DNA of 64,000 nt from Desulfosoma caldarium (lineage in GTDB: Bacteria; Desulfobacterota; Syntrophobacteria; Syntrophobacterales; DSM-9756): NCBI RefSeq assembly GCF_003751385.1, contig NZ_RJVA01000010.1:310001-374000 (forward strand), given 5' to 3'. Shown here one piece after another: positions 9,900 through 19,402 of the stretch. Position numbers and translations under genes: made by a program. The notes beneath the pieces are model-generated. The model made no database searches. It saw only the letters and a program-made list of their open reading frames with translations, and had not been told where the DNA came from. Within the stretch, counting starts at the first letter, position 1. Each line of letters opens with the position of its first letter.

Positions 9900-10922
9900 A
9901 TGGCCACCAAAGCCTGCTCACGCACCCATCGCTTTCACCGACTTCTTCAAGGGTTGGACCGTTTCTCTCAATGCACCGTTCTCGTGCTTGGGGATCTCAT
10001 GCTGGACGTCTTCCTCTGGGGGCATGTGCGCCGTATCTCTCCGGAAGCCCCTGTTCCGGTGGTGGAAGTTCGTGCAGAAACCCACGTTTTGGGAGGCGCG
10101 GCCAATGTGGTGCACAACATCGTGACCATGGGCGGAAACGCCCGCGTGGTGGGCGTGGTAGGCAACGATGCCTACGGCCGGGAAGTCCGCGATCTCCTGC
10201 AAAAGGCTCAGGTTCCTTGCCATGGCTTGGTCATCGTTCAGGACCGGCCCACCACCGTCAAGACGCGGGTCATTGCGCAGCACCAGCAGGTGGTGCGCGT
10301 GGATCGAGAGGACACTCGTCCCTACGACTCCGAAGGGCTTCGTGCCATTCTTCATGCGGTGGAAGCGGAGGTCCGCGACGTGGATGCGGTGGTAGTGTCC
10401 GACTACGCCAAGGGAGTGGTTTCTCTCGAGGTCATGGACGCGGTGCGAGCTCTGGCGCAGCTCTACGGCATTCCGGTCTTTGTGGATCCGAAGGTGCCTC
10501 ACGCCCCATTCTATCACCATGTCACCCTGGTGACTCCTAACACCGCGGAAGCCTTGGCCATGGCGGGAATGATCGAATGCGACGACGCTTCTTTGGAAAC
10601 GGCAGGGCGCCTCCTTTTGGAAAAGCTTCAATGCCAGCACGTGCTCATCACCCGAGGCCCCGAGGGCATGAGTCTTTTTGGAGCGGGAACGCCATCCGTA
10701 CACATTCCCACGGTGGCCAAGAAAGTCTTTGATGTCACGGGGGCCGGGGATACCGTCATTGCGGCCATGGCCTTGGCCACCGCCGCGGGGCTGGACATGC
10801 GGGATGCCGCGCTGCTCGCCAATACGGCCGCAGGCATTGTGGTGGGGGAAGTGGGGACAGCCGCCGTGGAACAGACTCGGCTTCGCGCAGCTCTTCAGAA
10901 CAGCGGAGGCTGCGAAGAATGA
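9900..10922 (+). CDS. D-glycero-beta-D-manno-heptose-7-phosphate kinase (RfaE1-type)
   Basis: This is a PfkB/ribokinase-family kinase that adds the 1-phosphate to heptose-7-phosphate in ADP-heptose synthesis for LPS. The 340-residue product has the substrate lid start VLGDLMLDVFLWGHVRRISPEAP, the GG motif VLGGAANVVHNI and the anion-hole/base motif DVTGAGDTVIAA. It stops there, so the cytidylyltransferase (RfaE2) half of the bifunctional HldE is absent and must be encoded elsewhere. The ATG at 9900 is chosen because the upstream open part overlaps the Trm112 gene in another frame; its binding site is weak. Confidence 0.92.
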   Translation: MATKACSRTHRFHRLLQGLDRFSQCTVLVLGDLMLDVFLWGHVRRISPEAPVPVVEVRAETHVLGGAANVVHNIVTMGGNARVVGVVGNDAYGREVRDLLQKAQVPCHGLVIVQDRPTTVKTRVIAQHQQVVRVDREDTRPYDSEGLRAILHAVEAEVRDVDAVVVSDYAKGVVSLEVMDAVRALAQLYGIPVFVDPKVPHAPFYHHVTLVTPNTAEALAMAGMIECDDASLETAGRLLLEKLQCQHVLITRGPEGMSLFGAGTPSVHIPTVAKKVFDVTGAGDTVIAAMALATAAGLDMRDAALLANTAAGIVVGEVGTAAVEQTRLRAALQNSGGCEE

Positions 10923-11485
10923 GTGTGCCCAAGGTTTTTGAGCCCTGCAAACTGGTCTTTGGGCTTCTTTATCGTCGGCATGATGACAAGACCCACGTGC
11001 TGTCTGCTTTAACCGAGCTCTTTGGCCCCTTGGATGCCGTCACGCAGCCTCAAAATTTCACCTTCACACGGTTCTATGACAAGGAAATGGGCTCGGGCCT
11101 CCTTCGCGTGTTTGGAAGTTTCGATGAACTGGTGGATCCCGAACGCCTTGCTGAAATCAAGCACCGCACAAATCTTTTGGAGCAGAGCTGGGCTCAAGAC
11201 GGACGTCGCACCATCAACGTGGATCCCGGTCTTTTGAGTGAAGAACGCCTGGTTTTGGCCACCGGAAAAAACGCCGCGCATCGAATCCCCCTTCGCAACG
11301 GCATTTATGGAGACTTGAGTCTTCTTTATCGCCACGGAGCCTATCGTCCGCTTCCCTGGACCTACCCGGACTACGCTCAGGACGACACGCGCCGATTTTT
11401 CGGGCTTCTTCGGGGCCTTCTCATGGCTCGCCGAAGCGGACGTCCACCCCGCCCACCTCAGAGCTTTAAGGAGATGCCCTTGTGA
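10919..11485 (+). CDS. DUF4416 family protein
   Basis: This is a 188-residue soluble protein, probably DUF4416, with the run KLVFGLLYRRHDDKTHVL near the start, NFTFTRFYDKEMGSGLLR, NVDPGLLSEERLVLATGKN and YPDYAQDDTRRFFGLLR. The function is unknown. It overlaps the heptose kinase by 4 bp (ATGA) and yicC by 4 bp, so it is part of one operon. The same order next to yicC, remA and gmk is usual in deltaproteobacteria. Confidence 0.85.
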   Translation: MSVPKVFEPCKLVFGLLYRRHDDKTHVLSALTELFGPLDAVTQPQNFTFTRFYDKEMGSGLLRVFGSFDELVDPERLAEIKHRTNLLEQSWAQDGRRTINVDPGLLSEERLVLATGKNAAHRIPLRNGIYGDLSLLYRHGAYRPLPWTYPDYAQDDTRRFFGLLRGLLMARRSGRPPRPPQSFKEMPL

Positions 11486-12369
11486 TTCGCAGCATGACCG
11501 GATACGCCCGCGCCGTCGCGGACAACGGGATCTATCAAGCCGTCGTGGAACTGCGCAGCGTCAACGGAAAGCACCTGGATTTGTTCATTCGCCTTCCCAA
11601 GGAACGTTTGGACTTGGACGAGGTGGTTCGAGAAGCCCTGCGCAAGAAGCTGCGACGAGGGCGCGTGGACTGCTATGTGACCATCGAACCCTTGGTTTCA
11701 TCGCTTCGAGCGGCACGCATTCATTTTCAGACGGCACGGGCTTACTGGGACGTTCTTTACCAGCTTCATCTCAGACTTCCCGGCTCGGATCCTCCCAAGC
11801 TGGAACACCTTCTCAAACTGCCCGGTATCTGGGAAACGGACACCACCTTGCCGGAAGCCGAAGAGGTCCGTCATCTCGTGGCTGAAGCCACCGAACAGGC
11901 TCTGAATAATCTCCTGGAAGCCCGCGCCGTGGAAGGGCATGCCCTGTCCCGCGATATTTTGCAGAGCCTTCGGGAACTGCAGCAGGACCGTGTTCTGGTG
12001 GAGGAACGCTCCCAAGTGATTGCGGAGGAATTGCAAGGTAAACTCCACGCCAAGATGCAAGAAATTATGGCCGCTCTTCAAGGCACCGTGGATGAAAATC
12101 GCCTGCTTCAAGAACTAGCCTACCAGTTGGACCGAACGGCCATTAACGAAGAACTGGTACGGCTTAAAAGCCATCTTGACCAGATGATTGGCTGGATTAC
12201 CGCAGAGGAAGCGGTGGAAGGGCGTCGGCTGGATTTCATGGCGCAAGAGCTTTTACGGGAGGTCAACACGATTGGGTCGAAAACGTCCGACCTGATCGTG
12301 ACACAAGCCGTGGTTCGCATGAAAAACGCCATTGGAAAGATCAAGGAACAGATTCAAAACATCGAATGA
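11482..12369 (+). CDS. YicC family endoribonuclease
   Basis: The protein has 295 residues. The family start [11 protein letters not shown] is present and the C-terminal DUF1732 part ends [17 protein letters not shown] then [18 protein letters not shown]. YicC proteins are RNA endonucleases implicated in small-RNA turnover. The start is GTG at 11482, inside the end of the DUF4416 gene. Residues 150-250 are rich in helices and charged. It lies directly upstream of remA and gmk. Confidence 0.92.
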   Translation: MIRSMTGYARAVADNGIYQAVVELRSVNGKHLDLFIRLPKERLDLDEVVREALRKKLRRGRVDCYVTIEPLVSSLRAARIHFQTARAYWDVLYQLHLRLPGSDPPKLEHLLKLPGIWETDTTLPEAEEVRHLVAEATEQALNNLLEARAVEGHALSRDILQSLRELQQDRVLVEERSQVIAEELQGKLHAKMQEIMAALQGTVDENRLLQELAYQLDRTAINEELVRLKSHLDQMIGWITAEEAVEGRRLDFMAQELLREVNTIGSKTSDLIVTQAVVRMKNAIGKIKEQIQNIE

Positions 12370-12377
12370 GGCAGACT

Positions 12378-12659
12378 ATGGACATTAAGCTGCTTAATAT
12401 CGGGTTTGGCAACACCGTGGTGGCCAACCGCATTGTGGCCATCGTGTCGCCCAGTTCAGCGCCCATGAAACGACTTAAGGAAGACGCCAAACAAGCCAAC
12501 AAGCTTATTGACGCCACCATGGGGCGTCGCACGCGCGCCATTATTATCACGGACAGTGACCATGTGATTTTGTCCGGAGTTCAAGCGGAAACCATCGCCC
12601 AAAGGCTTTTGCACGACCAAGGGCAAAAGGATGGACCGACGTCCAAGAGCGGAAAATGA
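12378..12659 (+). CDS. RemA/DUF370 family protein
   Basis: This is a 93-residue protein, [20 protein letters not shown] then [20 protein letters not shown], matching the extracellular-matrix regulator RemA family known from Bacillus. In proteobacteria it is usually a neighbour of gmk and its targets are unknown. The ATG at 12378 has GAGG about 6 nt upstream. An ATG at 12366 overlapping the yicC stop would add four residues. Confidence 0.88.
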   Translation: MDIKLLNIGFGNTVVANRIVAIVSPSSAPMKRLKEDAKQANKLIDATMGRRTRAIIITDSDHVILSGVQAETIAQRLLHDQGQKDGPTSKSGK

Positions 12660-12660
12660 T

Positions 12661-13278
12661 ATGGCGCCAGACCTTCGCGGGCACGTGTTTATTCTTTCGG
12701 CACCGTCGGGCGTGGGCAAGAGCACCATCGTCAAGGCCGTTTTGGCTCAGGACCGACGTCTTCGCTTTTCGGTTTCCTGCACCACGCGCCCACCGCGCCC
12801 CGGGGAAATCCATGGCGTCGACTATGACTTCTTATCCCACCAAGCTTTCGAAAAGGGCATCGAAGAAGGGAGATTTCTCGAATGGGCCAAGGTCTACGGA
12901 AACTATTACGGAACCGACCGGCACCGCGTCCAAGCTTGGCTCGCTCAAGGCCTGGATGTCCTGCTGGAAATCGACGTTCAGGGGGCTCGAAAGGTCCGGG
13001 CCACCGTCCCTGAATCCACAACGCTCTTCATTCTACCCCCTTCCATGGACGCCTTGGCCGAGCGGCTGCGCCGCCGTGCCACGGATGCAGAGGAAGTGAT
13101 TCGACGGCGCTTGAAGGCGGCTCAGGAGGAAATTCGGGAAGCTCCCTGGTACGATTACATCATCGTGAACGATGTGCTGGAGGAGGCCGTGGCCGATGTG
13201 GTGGCGATCATTCGCGCCTCCCGTTGCGCCCGTCTTCGCGCTCACGGCGTCCTGGCGCCTTTTTTGGCGTTTTTTTAA
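12661..13278 (+). CDS. gmk: Guanylate kinase
   Basis: It phosphorylates GMP to GDP with ATP. From 12661 it has 205 residues with the P-loop SAPSGVGKST, the GMP-binding stretch SCTTRPPRPGEIHGVDYDF and the lid region RLRRRATDAEEVIRRRL. The tail ends VLAPFLAFF, a few residues beyond the core. An in-frame ATG at 12631, inside the end of remA, is an alternative start. It is co-transcribed with yicC and remA, as in many proteobacteria. Confidence 0.96.
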   Translation: MAPDLRGHVFILSAPSGVGKSTIVKAVLAQDRRLRFSVSCTTRPPRPGEIHGVDYDFLSHQAFEKGIEEGRFLEWAKVYGNYYGTDRHRVQAWLAQGLDVLLEIDVQGARKVRATVPESTTLFILPPSMDALAERLRRRATDAEEVIRRRLKAAQEEIREAPWYDYIIVNDVLEEAVADVVAIIRASRCARLRAHGVLAPFLAFF

Positions 13279-13299
13279 TCTCCTGCCATGGCATGAATC

Positions 13300-14112
13300 A
13301 TGGCGAAAAATCTCTCAAAAAACCGCCGCCCTCGGGTAAAACCTTCGCGAGACGTCGGCGAAGAGGCCTTGTGGATCTACGGCGTCAATCCCGTGTGGGA
13401 GTGCTTGAAGGCGCACCCGAAAGACGTCATGGAAATTTACTGCAGCCGTGATGATCCACGGGCTCAAGTCGTCCTTCAATTGGCTCAAGCCCATAACATT
13501 CCGGTGTCTGTCATGGAACGCCGCGACCTTTCCAATCTCCTTGGCCATGGGCACCACCAGGGGTTGGCGGCACGGCTCAAAACTTTTCGTTACGAGGCCT
13601 TGGAAACCCTCCTCACACGTTTAGAAGCGCACAAGCGGCCCCTTCTCGTGCTGGACGGCCTTCAAGATCCGCACAATTTGGGCGCCATTGTGCGCAGCGC
13701 CTGCTTTCTAGGAGCTCACGCCGTGATCCTTCCCAAGGACCGCTCCGTGCCGGTTACCGGAGCCGTCTTTAAAGCGTCAGCGGGAGCCCTGGCGCATCTT
13801 TTGGTAGTCCAGGTCACCAATCTGGTTCGGGCCATGGAACAGCTCAAATCCGTGGGTTACTGGATGGTGGGGCTTGATGTCCAGGGTAGCTTGTCCATCT
13901 ACGACTTGGAATACACCATGCCAGTGGGTTTGGTGGTGGGTAGCGAAGGGACGGGGCTTCGCCCCTTGGTGAAAAAGACGTGCGATTTTTTGGTCAAAAT
14001 TCCAGGCACAGGCCCTGTGCAATCCCTCAACGCCTCCGTTGCCACCGCGGTGGCCTTGGCGGAAATACGCCGCCAGCAGCAACTGTGCTTCAATGCTTCG
14101 CTTCGCCCATGA
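13300..14112 (+). CDS. rlmB: 23S rRNA (guanosine-2'-O)-methyltransferase RlmB
   Basis: This is a SpoU/TrmD-class (SPOUT) methyltransferase predicted to modify G2251 of 23S rRNA. The 270-residue protein has an N-terminal L30e-like substrate-binding domain (IYGVNPVWECLKAHP onward). The trefoil-knot motifs follow: LDGLQDPHNLGAIVRSA, LVVGSEGTGLRPLV and PVQSLNASVATAVAL. Family members differ in target (RlmB, or a tRNA Gm18 enzyme), so the exact nucleotide is inferred from overall similarity. It is the last gene of the plus-strand run. Confidence 0.9.
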   Translation: MAKNLSKNRRPRVKPSRDVGEEALWIYGVNPVWECLKAHPKDVMEIYCSRDDPRAQVVLQLAQAHNIPVSVMERRDLSNLLGHGHHQGLAARLKTFRYEALETLLTRLEAHKRPLLVLDGLQDPHNLGAIVRSACFLGAHAVILPKDRSVPVTGAVFKASAGALAHLLVVQVTNLVRAMEQLKSVGYWMVGLDVQGSLSIYDLEYTMPVGLVVGSEGTGLRPLVKKTCDFLVKIPGTGPVQSLNASVATAVALAEIRRQQQLCFNASLRP

Positions 14113-14239
14113 CCATCTCAGACGGCTCCGTCCTCGAGCGTGCTTCGCCCGTCTTTTGATCAAGACCATGGCGTGTTCATGAGATCCATCCACTCGATGG
14201 CCAAGGCACTGGCGCCGAAGCGGCCTGCCGAGCGGTGCC

Positions 14240-14941
14240 TCAGGCCCTGTTAGTTCGAGGGCCGAAGAGTGCCGTGCCCACGCGGATCATTGTCGCACCC
14301 TCTTCAATGGCCACATGGAAATCGTGGCTCATGCCCATGGAAAGTTCCGTCATGCGTTCGGGATGGCTCGCTTTAAGCCGGAGCCTTTCAAGCCACTGAC
14401 GCAGGTTCCTAAAAAAAGGCCGGACCGCCTCAGGATCTTCAAAGTAAGGGGGCACAGCCATCAGGCCTCGCACCTCTAGCCATTCCATGGCTTGCGCCTC
14501 GTCAAACAAAGCTTCCAACTCGTCGGGAGCAACACCCCCCTTGGTTTCTTCATCCCCCAAATGCACCTGCAAGAGCACGGAAACCCTGTGGCCTAGGTTT
14601 CCCGCACGCTTGTTCAGTTCCCTGGCCAGGGACAGGCGATCCAGCGTGTGAATCCAGGAAAACCTTTGCACCGCATGTTTCACCTTGTTGGTCTGCAGGC
14701 GGCCGATGAAGTGCCATTCCAAATATAGGTCGGAGAGGGCCTCAATCTTGCGGATGCCTTCCTGAACATAGTTTTCCCCGAAACAGCGAAGCCCGGCCGC
14801 AGCGGCTTGGCGTATTTTCTCGACGGAAACCTGTTTGGTGACGCCGATGAGCCGAACACTGTGCGGGTCCCGGCCGCAGCGTCGGCAGGCTTGTTCCATT
14901 TGATGAAGTATCGCGGAAAGATTGGCCTCGATATCGTTCAT
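14240..14941 (-). CDS. YggS family pyridoxal-phosphate homeostasis protein
   Basis: This is a 233-residue single-domain TIM-barrel PLP-binding protein (PLPBP/ProY family). The PLP lysine is Lys36 in LIGVTKQVSVEKI. Other family motifs are GLRCFGENYVQEG, WHFIGRLQTNKVK, LQVHLGDEETKGG, LRGLMAVPP-like VRGLMAVPPY, and ELSMGMSHDF. It has no enzyme activity in studied homologues and buffers PLP. It converges on rlmB across a 127-bp gap. Confidence 0.95.
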   Translation of the reverse strand: MNDIEANLSAILHQMEQACRRCGRDPHSVRLIGVTKQVSVEKIRQAAAAGLRCFGENYVQEGIRKIEALSDLYLEWHFIGRLQTNKVKHAVQRFSWIHTLDRLSLARELNKRAGNLGHRVSVLLQVHLGDEETKGGVAPDELEALFDEAQAMEWLEVRGLMAVPPYFEDPEAVRPFFRNLRQWLERLRLKASHPERMTELSMGMSHDFHVAIEEGATMIRVGTALFGPRTNRA

Positions 14942-15191
14942 GGCTCGCCTCTTTAAACAACGGAAAAGTGGCGGCGGCGCCGTGAGTTTGTCGGGTCCTA
15001 CGGCGTTCCTAAAACAGTAAACTTGACCGGCACGGCGGTGCGGCAGAGATCCACCCTACGGATTTGCAGACTGCGAGAACACAGCCTTTTCCGTCAACGA
15101 TGCCCATGGCCTGTAAGCGCCCGTCTATGGCCCACAAAAAGCGGGCGAGATGCTCACGCTCCCGGAAACCTTCTCCTAGTCGCGCATGCCG

Positions 15192-15827
15192 CTACAATGC
15201 GGGCCCAGGGCCTTCTTCAACGCACGGCGCGATGACCCCGTTTTTTTGGAGCATTCCAAGGGTTTCGGCGAGGGGCAAGCCCACCACGTTGGTGTAGGAG
15301 CCGTAGACCGCTCGCACAAAGGCTCCCCCTAACCCTTGAATACCGTAGGCGCCAGCCTTGTCCATGGGTTCACCTGTGCGCACGTAGGCATCAATTTCCG
15401 CATTTGTCACCTCGCGAAACTCCACGCGGCTGCGCACAATTTCCAGCCGGCAAAAGCCTCGATCCGCCCGCATCAGACAGACGGCGCTGTAGACCTCGTG
15501 GCTTCTGCCGGCAAGGAAGTGCAGCATGTTCCTGGCCTCTTCGGGACTTGATGGTTTGCCGAAAATATGGCCTCCCAAAACCACAATGGTGTCCGCCGCA
15601 AGGACCCACGATGCCCCTTCCTGCAGCGCGACGGAGCGCGCTTTAAGGAGCGCAGCCCTTCGAACCCCTTCTGCAGGCCGAGAACCCATAAAAGGTTCCT
15701 CCGCTGAGCTGGGACGCACCTGAAAATCCAAGCCTATTTGGGCCAAAAGCTCCCTTCGCCTTGGCGATCCGGAGGCCAGCACCAAAGGCTCGCGCACAAC
15801 ATAAAGGGGCATCGCTTTGTGTTCCAT
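15192..15827 (-). CDS. Maf family nucleoside triphosphate pyrophosphatase
   Basis: It hydrolyses non-canonical or excess nucleoside triphosphates to monophosphates. The ATG at 15827 gives 211 residues with LVLASGSPRRRELL, the catalytic region WVLAADTIVVLGG, the GKPSSPEEARNML motif and GIQGLGGAFVRAVYGSYTNVVGLPL. The open frame extends 45 codons upstream, but that part overlaps tatD and is unlike Maf. An ATG at 15812 (MPLYVVREPL) is also possible. YhdE (dTTP/UTP) and YceF (m7GTP) specificity cannot be told apart by eye. Confidence 0.92.
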   Translation of the reverse strand: MEHKAMPLYVVREPLVLASGSPRRRELLAQIGLDFQVRPSSAEEPFMGSRPAEGVRRAALLKARSVALQEGASWVLAADTIVVLGGHIFGKPSSPEEARNMLHFLAGRSHEVYSAVCLMRADRGFCRLEIVRSRVEFREVTNAEIDAYVRTGEPMDKAGAYGIQGLGGAFVRAVYGSYTNVVGLPLAETLGMLQKNGVIAPCVEEGPGPAL

Positions 15828-15949
15828 CCCTTGACAACCGTTGAAGGATTTAAGGGGCCCCACGCCGTGAGGCCTTTCTTGGGACAACCGCGACAGGGGG
15901 CACAGGGGCGGCGCGCACGCACCGAAGCGCAAGCGAAAACCCGGCCAGG

Positions 15950-16759
15950 TCAGAAAGTCCACCCGAACACTCTTTGCGCATTGCCACTGGTTGCTTCAGC
16001 TACCTCCTTAAGGGAACAGCCGCGAAGCTCGGCTATCTTTTCCGCCGTGTAGCGCACGTAGGCAGGCTCGTTGGGCTTTCCTCGAAAGGGAACCGGCGTG
16101 AGGAAGGGTGCATCGGTTTCCACCAACAGGCGGTCCAAAGGCGCCATGCGCACGACCTTTTGCTGCTCTTGAGCGTTCTTGTAGGTGACCGTTCCCGGAA
16201 TGGACAAGTAAAATCCCAGGTCCAGACAGCGAACGGCCATCTTCCAATCCCCGGAAAAACAATGAAGAACACTGGGCTTTAAGCGGGCCACATAGGGTTT
16301 CACGAGTCGAAGGAAATCCTCATGGGCTTCACGAATATGAAACACGCCGGGTTTTTGGCATTGGACAGCCAGCTCCAACTGCTGCTCCAGACACCTTCTT
16401 TGCGTCTCCCGAGGCTGCCTGTCTCTGTAGTAGTCCAGACCCATTTCACCGATGGCCACCACCTTGGGCTCGGCGGCCAAGTCGGCGAAATCGCGCAGTT
16501 CTTTATCGGTAAGCCGTCGAGCTCCATGGGGATGAAGACCCACGGTGGCGTACACGTGCGGGTAGCGGCGACTGAGTTCCACGGCCGTACGACTGGTCTT
16601 GGCGTCAATGCCAATGGTGACGATCACGGCCACCTGCGCGGCACGGCACCGGGCAAACACCCCGTCAAGGTCCGTGGATAGTTCCGGAAAATCCAAATGC
16701 GCATGGGTATCAATGAGCCATCCGCCGGTAGGTCGAACTGGATCCATGATCTCATCCAT
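15950..16759 (-). CDS. TatD family metal-dependent hydrolase (DNase)
   Basis: This is an amidohydrolase-fold deoxyribonuclease of 269 residues. Metal ligands appear in IDTHAHLDF, AIGEMGLDYY, LHCFSGDW and VETDAPFLTP. A second ATG at 16747 would remove four residues. TatD enzymes act as 3'-5' exonucleases in repair of damaged DNA. It is followed by maf on the same strand and lies divergent from nrdJ. Confidence 0.93.
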   Translation of the reverse strand: MDEIMDPVRPTGGWLIDTHAHLDFPELSTDLDGVFARCRAAQVAVIVTIGIDAKTSRTAVELSRRYPHVYATVGLHPHGARRLTDKELRDFADLAAEPKVVAIGEMGLDYYRDRQPRETQRRCLEQQLELAVQCQKPGVFHIREAHEDFLRLVKPYVARLKPSVLHCFSGDWKMAVRCLDLGFYLSIPGTVTYKNAQEQQKVVRMAPLDRLLVETDAPFLTPVPFRGKPNEPAYVRYTAEKIAELRGCSLKEVAEATSGNAQRVFGWTF

Positions 16760-16991
16760 TGGGTGCGTGGCAACCTTTTCTTCAATCCGGCTTCTGATCC
16801 AAACTCAAGACCGACAATACCTTTGATTGTCCCACGGCGCAATGGTCTTGGCGCAAAAAGGGAGCGTGGCCGATTGGCAACTTCGGTGGTTTTTTCGTCA
16901 CAAAAAGGGCACCCGCAAAAACGCAAATGGATTTTCCATGGGAAACTCAGTAGCTGTTTCTAAGCCTTTGGGATGCATCAGTTCTTCTCTT
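16760..16991. other. Divergent intergenic region between tatD and nrdJ
   Basis: The stretch between the tatD start and the nrdJ promoter contains a 6-bp inverted repeat GACAAT-N7-ATTGTC (16813-16831) that could be an operator. There is no cobalamin-riboswitch B12 box and no NrdR-type box, either of which might be expected near nrdJ. No short gene was seen. Confidence 0.35.
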
Positions 16992-17020
16992 TTGCCAAGG
17001 GGAACATCCCGGCATAGAAT
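16992..17020 (+). promoter_or_regulatory. Sigma-70 promoter of nrdJ
   Basis: TTGCCA (16992-16997), exactly 17 bp, then TAGAAT (17015-17020): each element matches consensus at five of six positions. The predicted start near 17027 leaves a leader of about 78 nt before the nrdJ ATG at 17105. It also argues against in-frame ATGs at or just after 17030 as the true start. Confidence 0.65.
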
Positions 17021-17104
17021 GCTTCGTCTATGAACCCTGGGGGGATTCAAGGCTGTCGAAAAGCGTCCCATCTTTTCCGAACCGCTCAAGGGAGTTATGA
17101 AGTC

Positions 17105-19399
17105 ATGACGGATGAACGAGCCATGAACGCCGCCGTGTCAGAAGAGGCCAAGGATTCTCTGCAACGATCGGCAGGGGGTGAAGAACTCACCATGAAACGC
17201 ACCAAGCGCTCCGCAGCTCGACGTGCCGTTGCTCTGAGCCCGAACGCTCTTGTGGTTCTGAAAAAGCGCTACCTGAAAAAGGGGCCCAAGGGAGAACCTG
17301 TGGAAACGCCGGAAGAGCTCTTTCGGCGCGTGGCCAAAGCCATCGCCGAAGCGGATGCGGTTTATGGGGCGACGGAAAGGGAAGTGGCCGAAACCACGGA
17401 ACTGTTCTACGACCTCATGGCATCTCTAGACTTTCTTCCCAATTCCCCGACCTTGATGAACGCCGGAACCGAACTGGGCCAGCTTTCCGCCTGCTTCGTC
17501 CTTCCCGTGGGGGATTCGTTGGAAGAGATCTTTGAAGCCGTCAAGTATGCCGCCAAGATTCACCAAAGCGGTGGGGGTACGGGGTTTTCTTTTTCGCGCC
17601 TCCGCCCGGAAGGTGACGTGGTCAAGAGCACCAACGGCGTGGCCAGCGGCCCGGTGAGTTTCATGACCGTTTTTGATTCGGCCACGGACACCATCAAGCA
17701 AGGGGGCCGGCGCCGTGGGGCCAACATGGGCATCCTTCGCGTCGATCACCCGGACATCGAAAAGTTCATCACGTGCAAGCATGACAACGACCGGCTCACC
17801 AACTTCAACATTTCCGTGGCCCTGACGGATGCCTTTATGCGCGCCGTGGAAAACGATGAGGACTACGACCTCATCAACCCGCGCACCGGCGCTCGCGTCA
17901 AGGCGTTGTCGGCCCGAAAGGTTTTCCATTCCATTGTGCAGTCGGCGTGGAAGAACGGAGAACCCGGCGTTATCTTCCTCGATGCCATCAACCGACACAA
18001 CCCCACGCCCCACGTGGGGTCCATTGAGAGCACCAACCCTTGCGGCGAACAGCCCCTTTTGCCCTATGAATCGTGCAATCTCGGCTCCATCAACCTCCTG
18101 CACATGGTGCAAGACGGAGCCGTGAACTACGAGCGCCTCAAGGATGTGGTCTGGCACGCCGTGCATTTCCTCGACAATGTCATCGACGTGAACAAATACC
18201 CTCTGCCCAGCATTCGTGACATGACCCTGGCCAATCGCAAGATCGGCCTGGGCATCATGGGCTTTGCCGACATGCTCATGGCCTTGGGTATTCCTTACAA
18301 CTCCGAAGAAGCCGTGGCCATGGCCGAAGAGGTTATGGGCTTCATTCAGAGGGAATCGAAGGAAGCCTCAGCGGAACTGGCCAAAAAACGGGGCAACTTT
18401 CCCAACTTCAAGGGTTCCATCTATGACCCAGACGCAGGGGGCGCTTGGCCTTACATGAGGAATGCCACCACGACAACTATTGCGCCAACGGGAACCATCA
18501 GCATTTTGGCGGGGTGTTCCAGTGGCGTGGAACCCGTGTTCGCCATCACCTTTGTGCGAAAGGTTTTGGATGGTGAGGAACTGCTGGAAGTGCATCCGCT
18601 TTTTCAAAAGGTCGCTCGGGAAAGAAAATTCTTCTCTGAAAACCTCATGAAAAAAATCGCCACGCGAGGAAGCCTTCAAGCCTTTTCCGAGATCCCCGAA
18701 GATGTGCGTCGCGTCTTTGTCACGGCTCACGACATCAGCCCCGAGTGGCACATTCGTATTCAGGCGGCCTTTCAGAAATATACAGACAACGCCGTCAGCA
18801 AGACCATCAATTTTCCCAACAGCGCCACGCCCGAAGACATTGAGAAGGCTTACTTTCAAGCCTTTAAATCCGGGTGCAAGGGTCTGACGGTCTATCGGGA
18901 CGGCAGTCGAGACATGCAGGTGTTGAACATTCAGAAAAAGGCGGAATTCCGACAGGTTGAACCTCGACCTCGACCGGACAAGACCATCGGGGCAACGGAG
19001 CGGATCAATACCGGGTGTGGGAAACTCTACGTGACCATCAACCGTGACGAATACGGCTTCTGTGAAGTGTTTGCGCAGATGGGCAAGGCGGGAGGGTGCG
19101 CCTATTCGCAGATTGAAGCCACGGCCCGCCTCATTTCGCTGGCCCTGCGCTCCGGCGTGCGCATTGAAGCCATCATTCGGCAGCTCATGGGTATTCGATG
19201 CCCATCGCCCATTTGGCAAAACGGCGAACAAATCCTTTCCTGCACCGACGCCATTGCCAAGGTGTTAAACAGGCACGCCCAGGCCAACGTGGCTTCGGCA
19301 TTGCAGGAGATGGGAGCCTGCCCCGACTGTGGCGCCTCTGTGGAATACGACGGGGGATGTATCGTGTGCCGAGCCTGTGGGTTTTCTCGGTGCACATAA
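17105..19399 (+). CDS. nrdJ: Adenosylcobalamin-dependent ribonucleotide reductase (class II)
   Basis: It reduces ribonucleotides to deoxyribonucleotides with an adenosylcobalamin radical, independent of oxygen. From 17105 it has 764 residues. The active-site cysteines lie in [12 protein letters not shown] and [20 protein letters not shown]. The TSCPD domain ([20 protein letters not shown]) follows, and the protein ends in a zinc ribbon with CPDCG and CRACG. There is no N-terminal ATP-cone. GGGAG lies 10 nt before the ATG. An ATG at 17186 is an alternative start. The gene is 3 bp upstream of nfi. It indicates B12 dependence and fits an anaerobe. Confidence 0.96.
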   Translation: MTDERAMNAAVSEEAKDSLQRSAGGEELTMKRTKRSAARRAVALSPNALVVLKKRYLKKGPKGEPVETPEELFRRVAKAIAEADAVYGATEREVAETTELFYDLMASLDFLPNSPTLMNAGTELGQLSACFVLPVGDSLEEIFEAVKYAAKIHQSGGGTGFSFSRLRPEGDVVKSTNGVASGPVSFMTVFDSATDTIKQGGRRRGANMGILRVDHPDIEKFITCKHDNDRLTNFNISVALTDAFMRAVENDEDYDLINPRTGARVKALSARKVFHSIVQSAWKNGEPGVIFLDAINRHNPTPHVGSIESTNPCGEQPLLPYESCNLGSINLLHMVQDGAVNYERLKDVVWHAVHFLDNVIDVNKYPLPSIRDMTLANRKIGLGIMGFADMLMALGIPYNSEEAVAMAEEVMGFIQRESKEASAELAKKRGNFPNFKGSIYDPDAGGAWPYMRNATTTTIAPTGTISILAGCSSGVEPVFAITFVRKVLDGEELLEVHPLFQKVARERKFFSENLMKKIATRGSLQAFSEIPEDVRRVFVTAHDISPEWHIRIQAAFQKYTDNAVSKTINFPNSATPEDIEKAYFQAFKSGCKGLTVYRDGSRDMQVLNIQKKAEFRQVEPRPRPDKTIGATERINTGCGKLYVTINRDEYGFCEVFAQMGKAGGCAYSQIEATARLISLALRSGVRIEAIIRQLMGIRCPSPIWQNGEQILSCTDAIAKVLNRHAQANVASALQEMGACPDCGASVEYDGGCIVCRACGFSRCT

Positions 19400-19402
19400 G
19401 GA

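Noticed and set aside
16813-16831. NrdR or LexA box in the tatD-nrdJ gap
   Set aside because: GACAAT-N7-ATTGTC does not match the known consensus of either regulator, so it is reported only as an inverted repeat.
16760-17104. Cobalamin riboswitch upstream of nrdJ
   Set aside because: No B12-box-like sequence or riboswitch core could be found; only a plain promoter and a short inverted repeat are visible.
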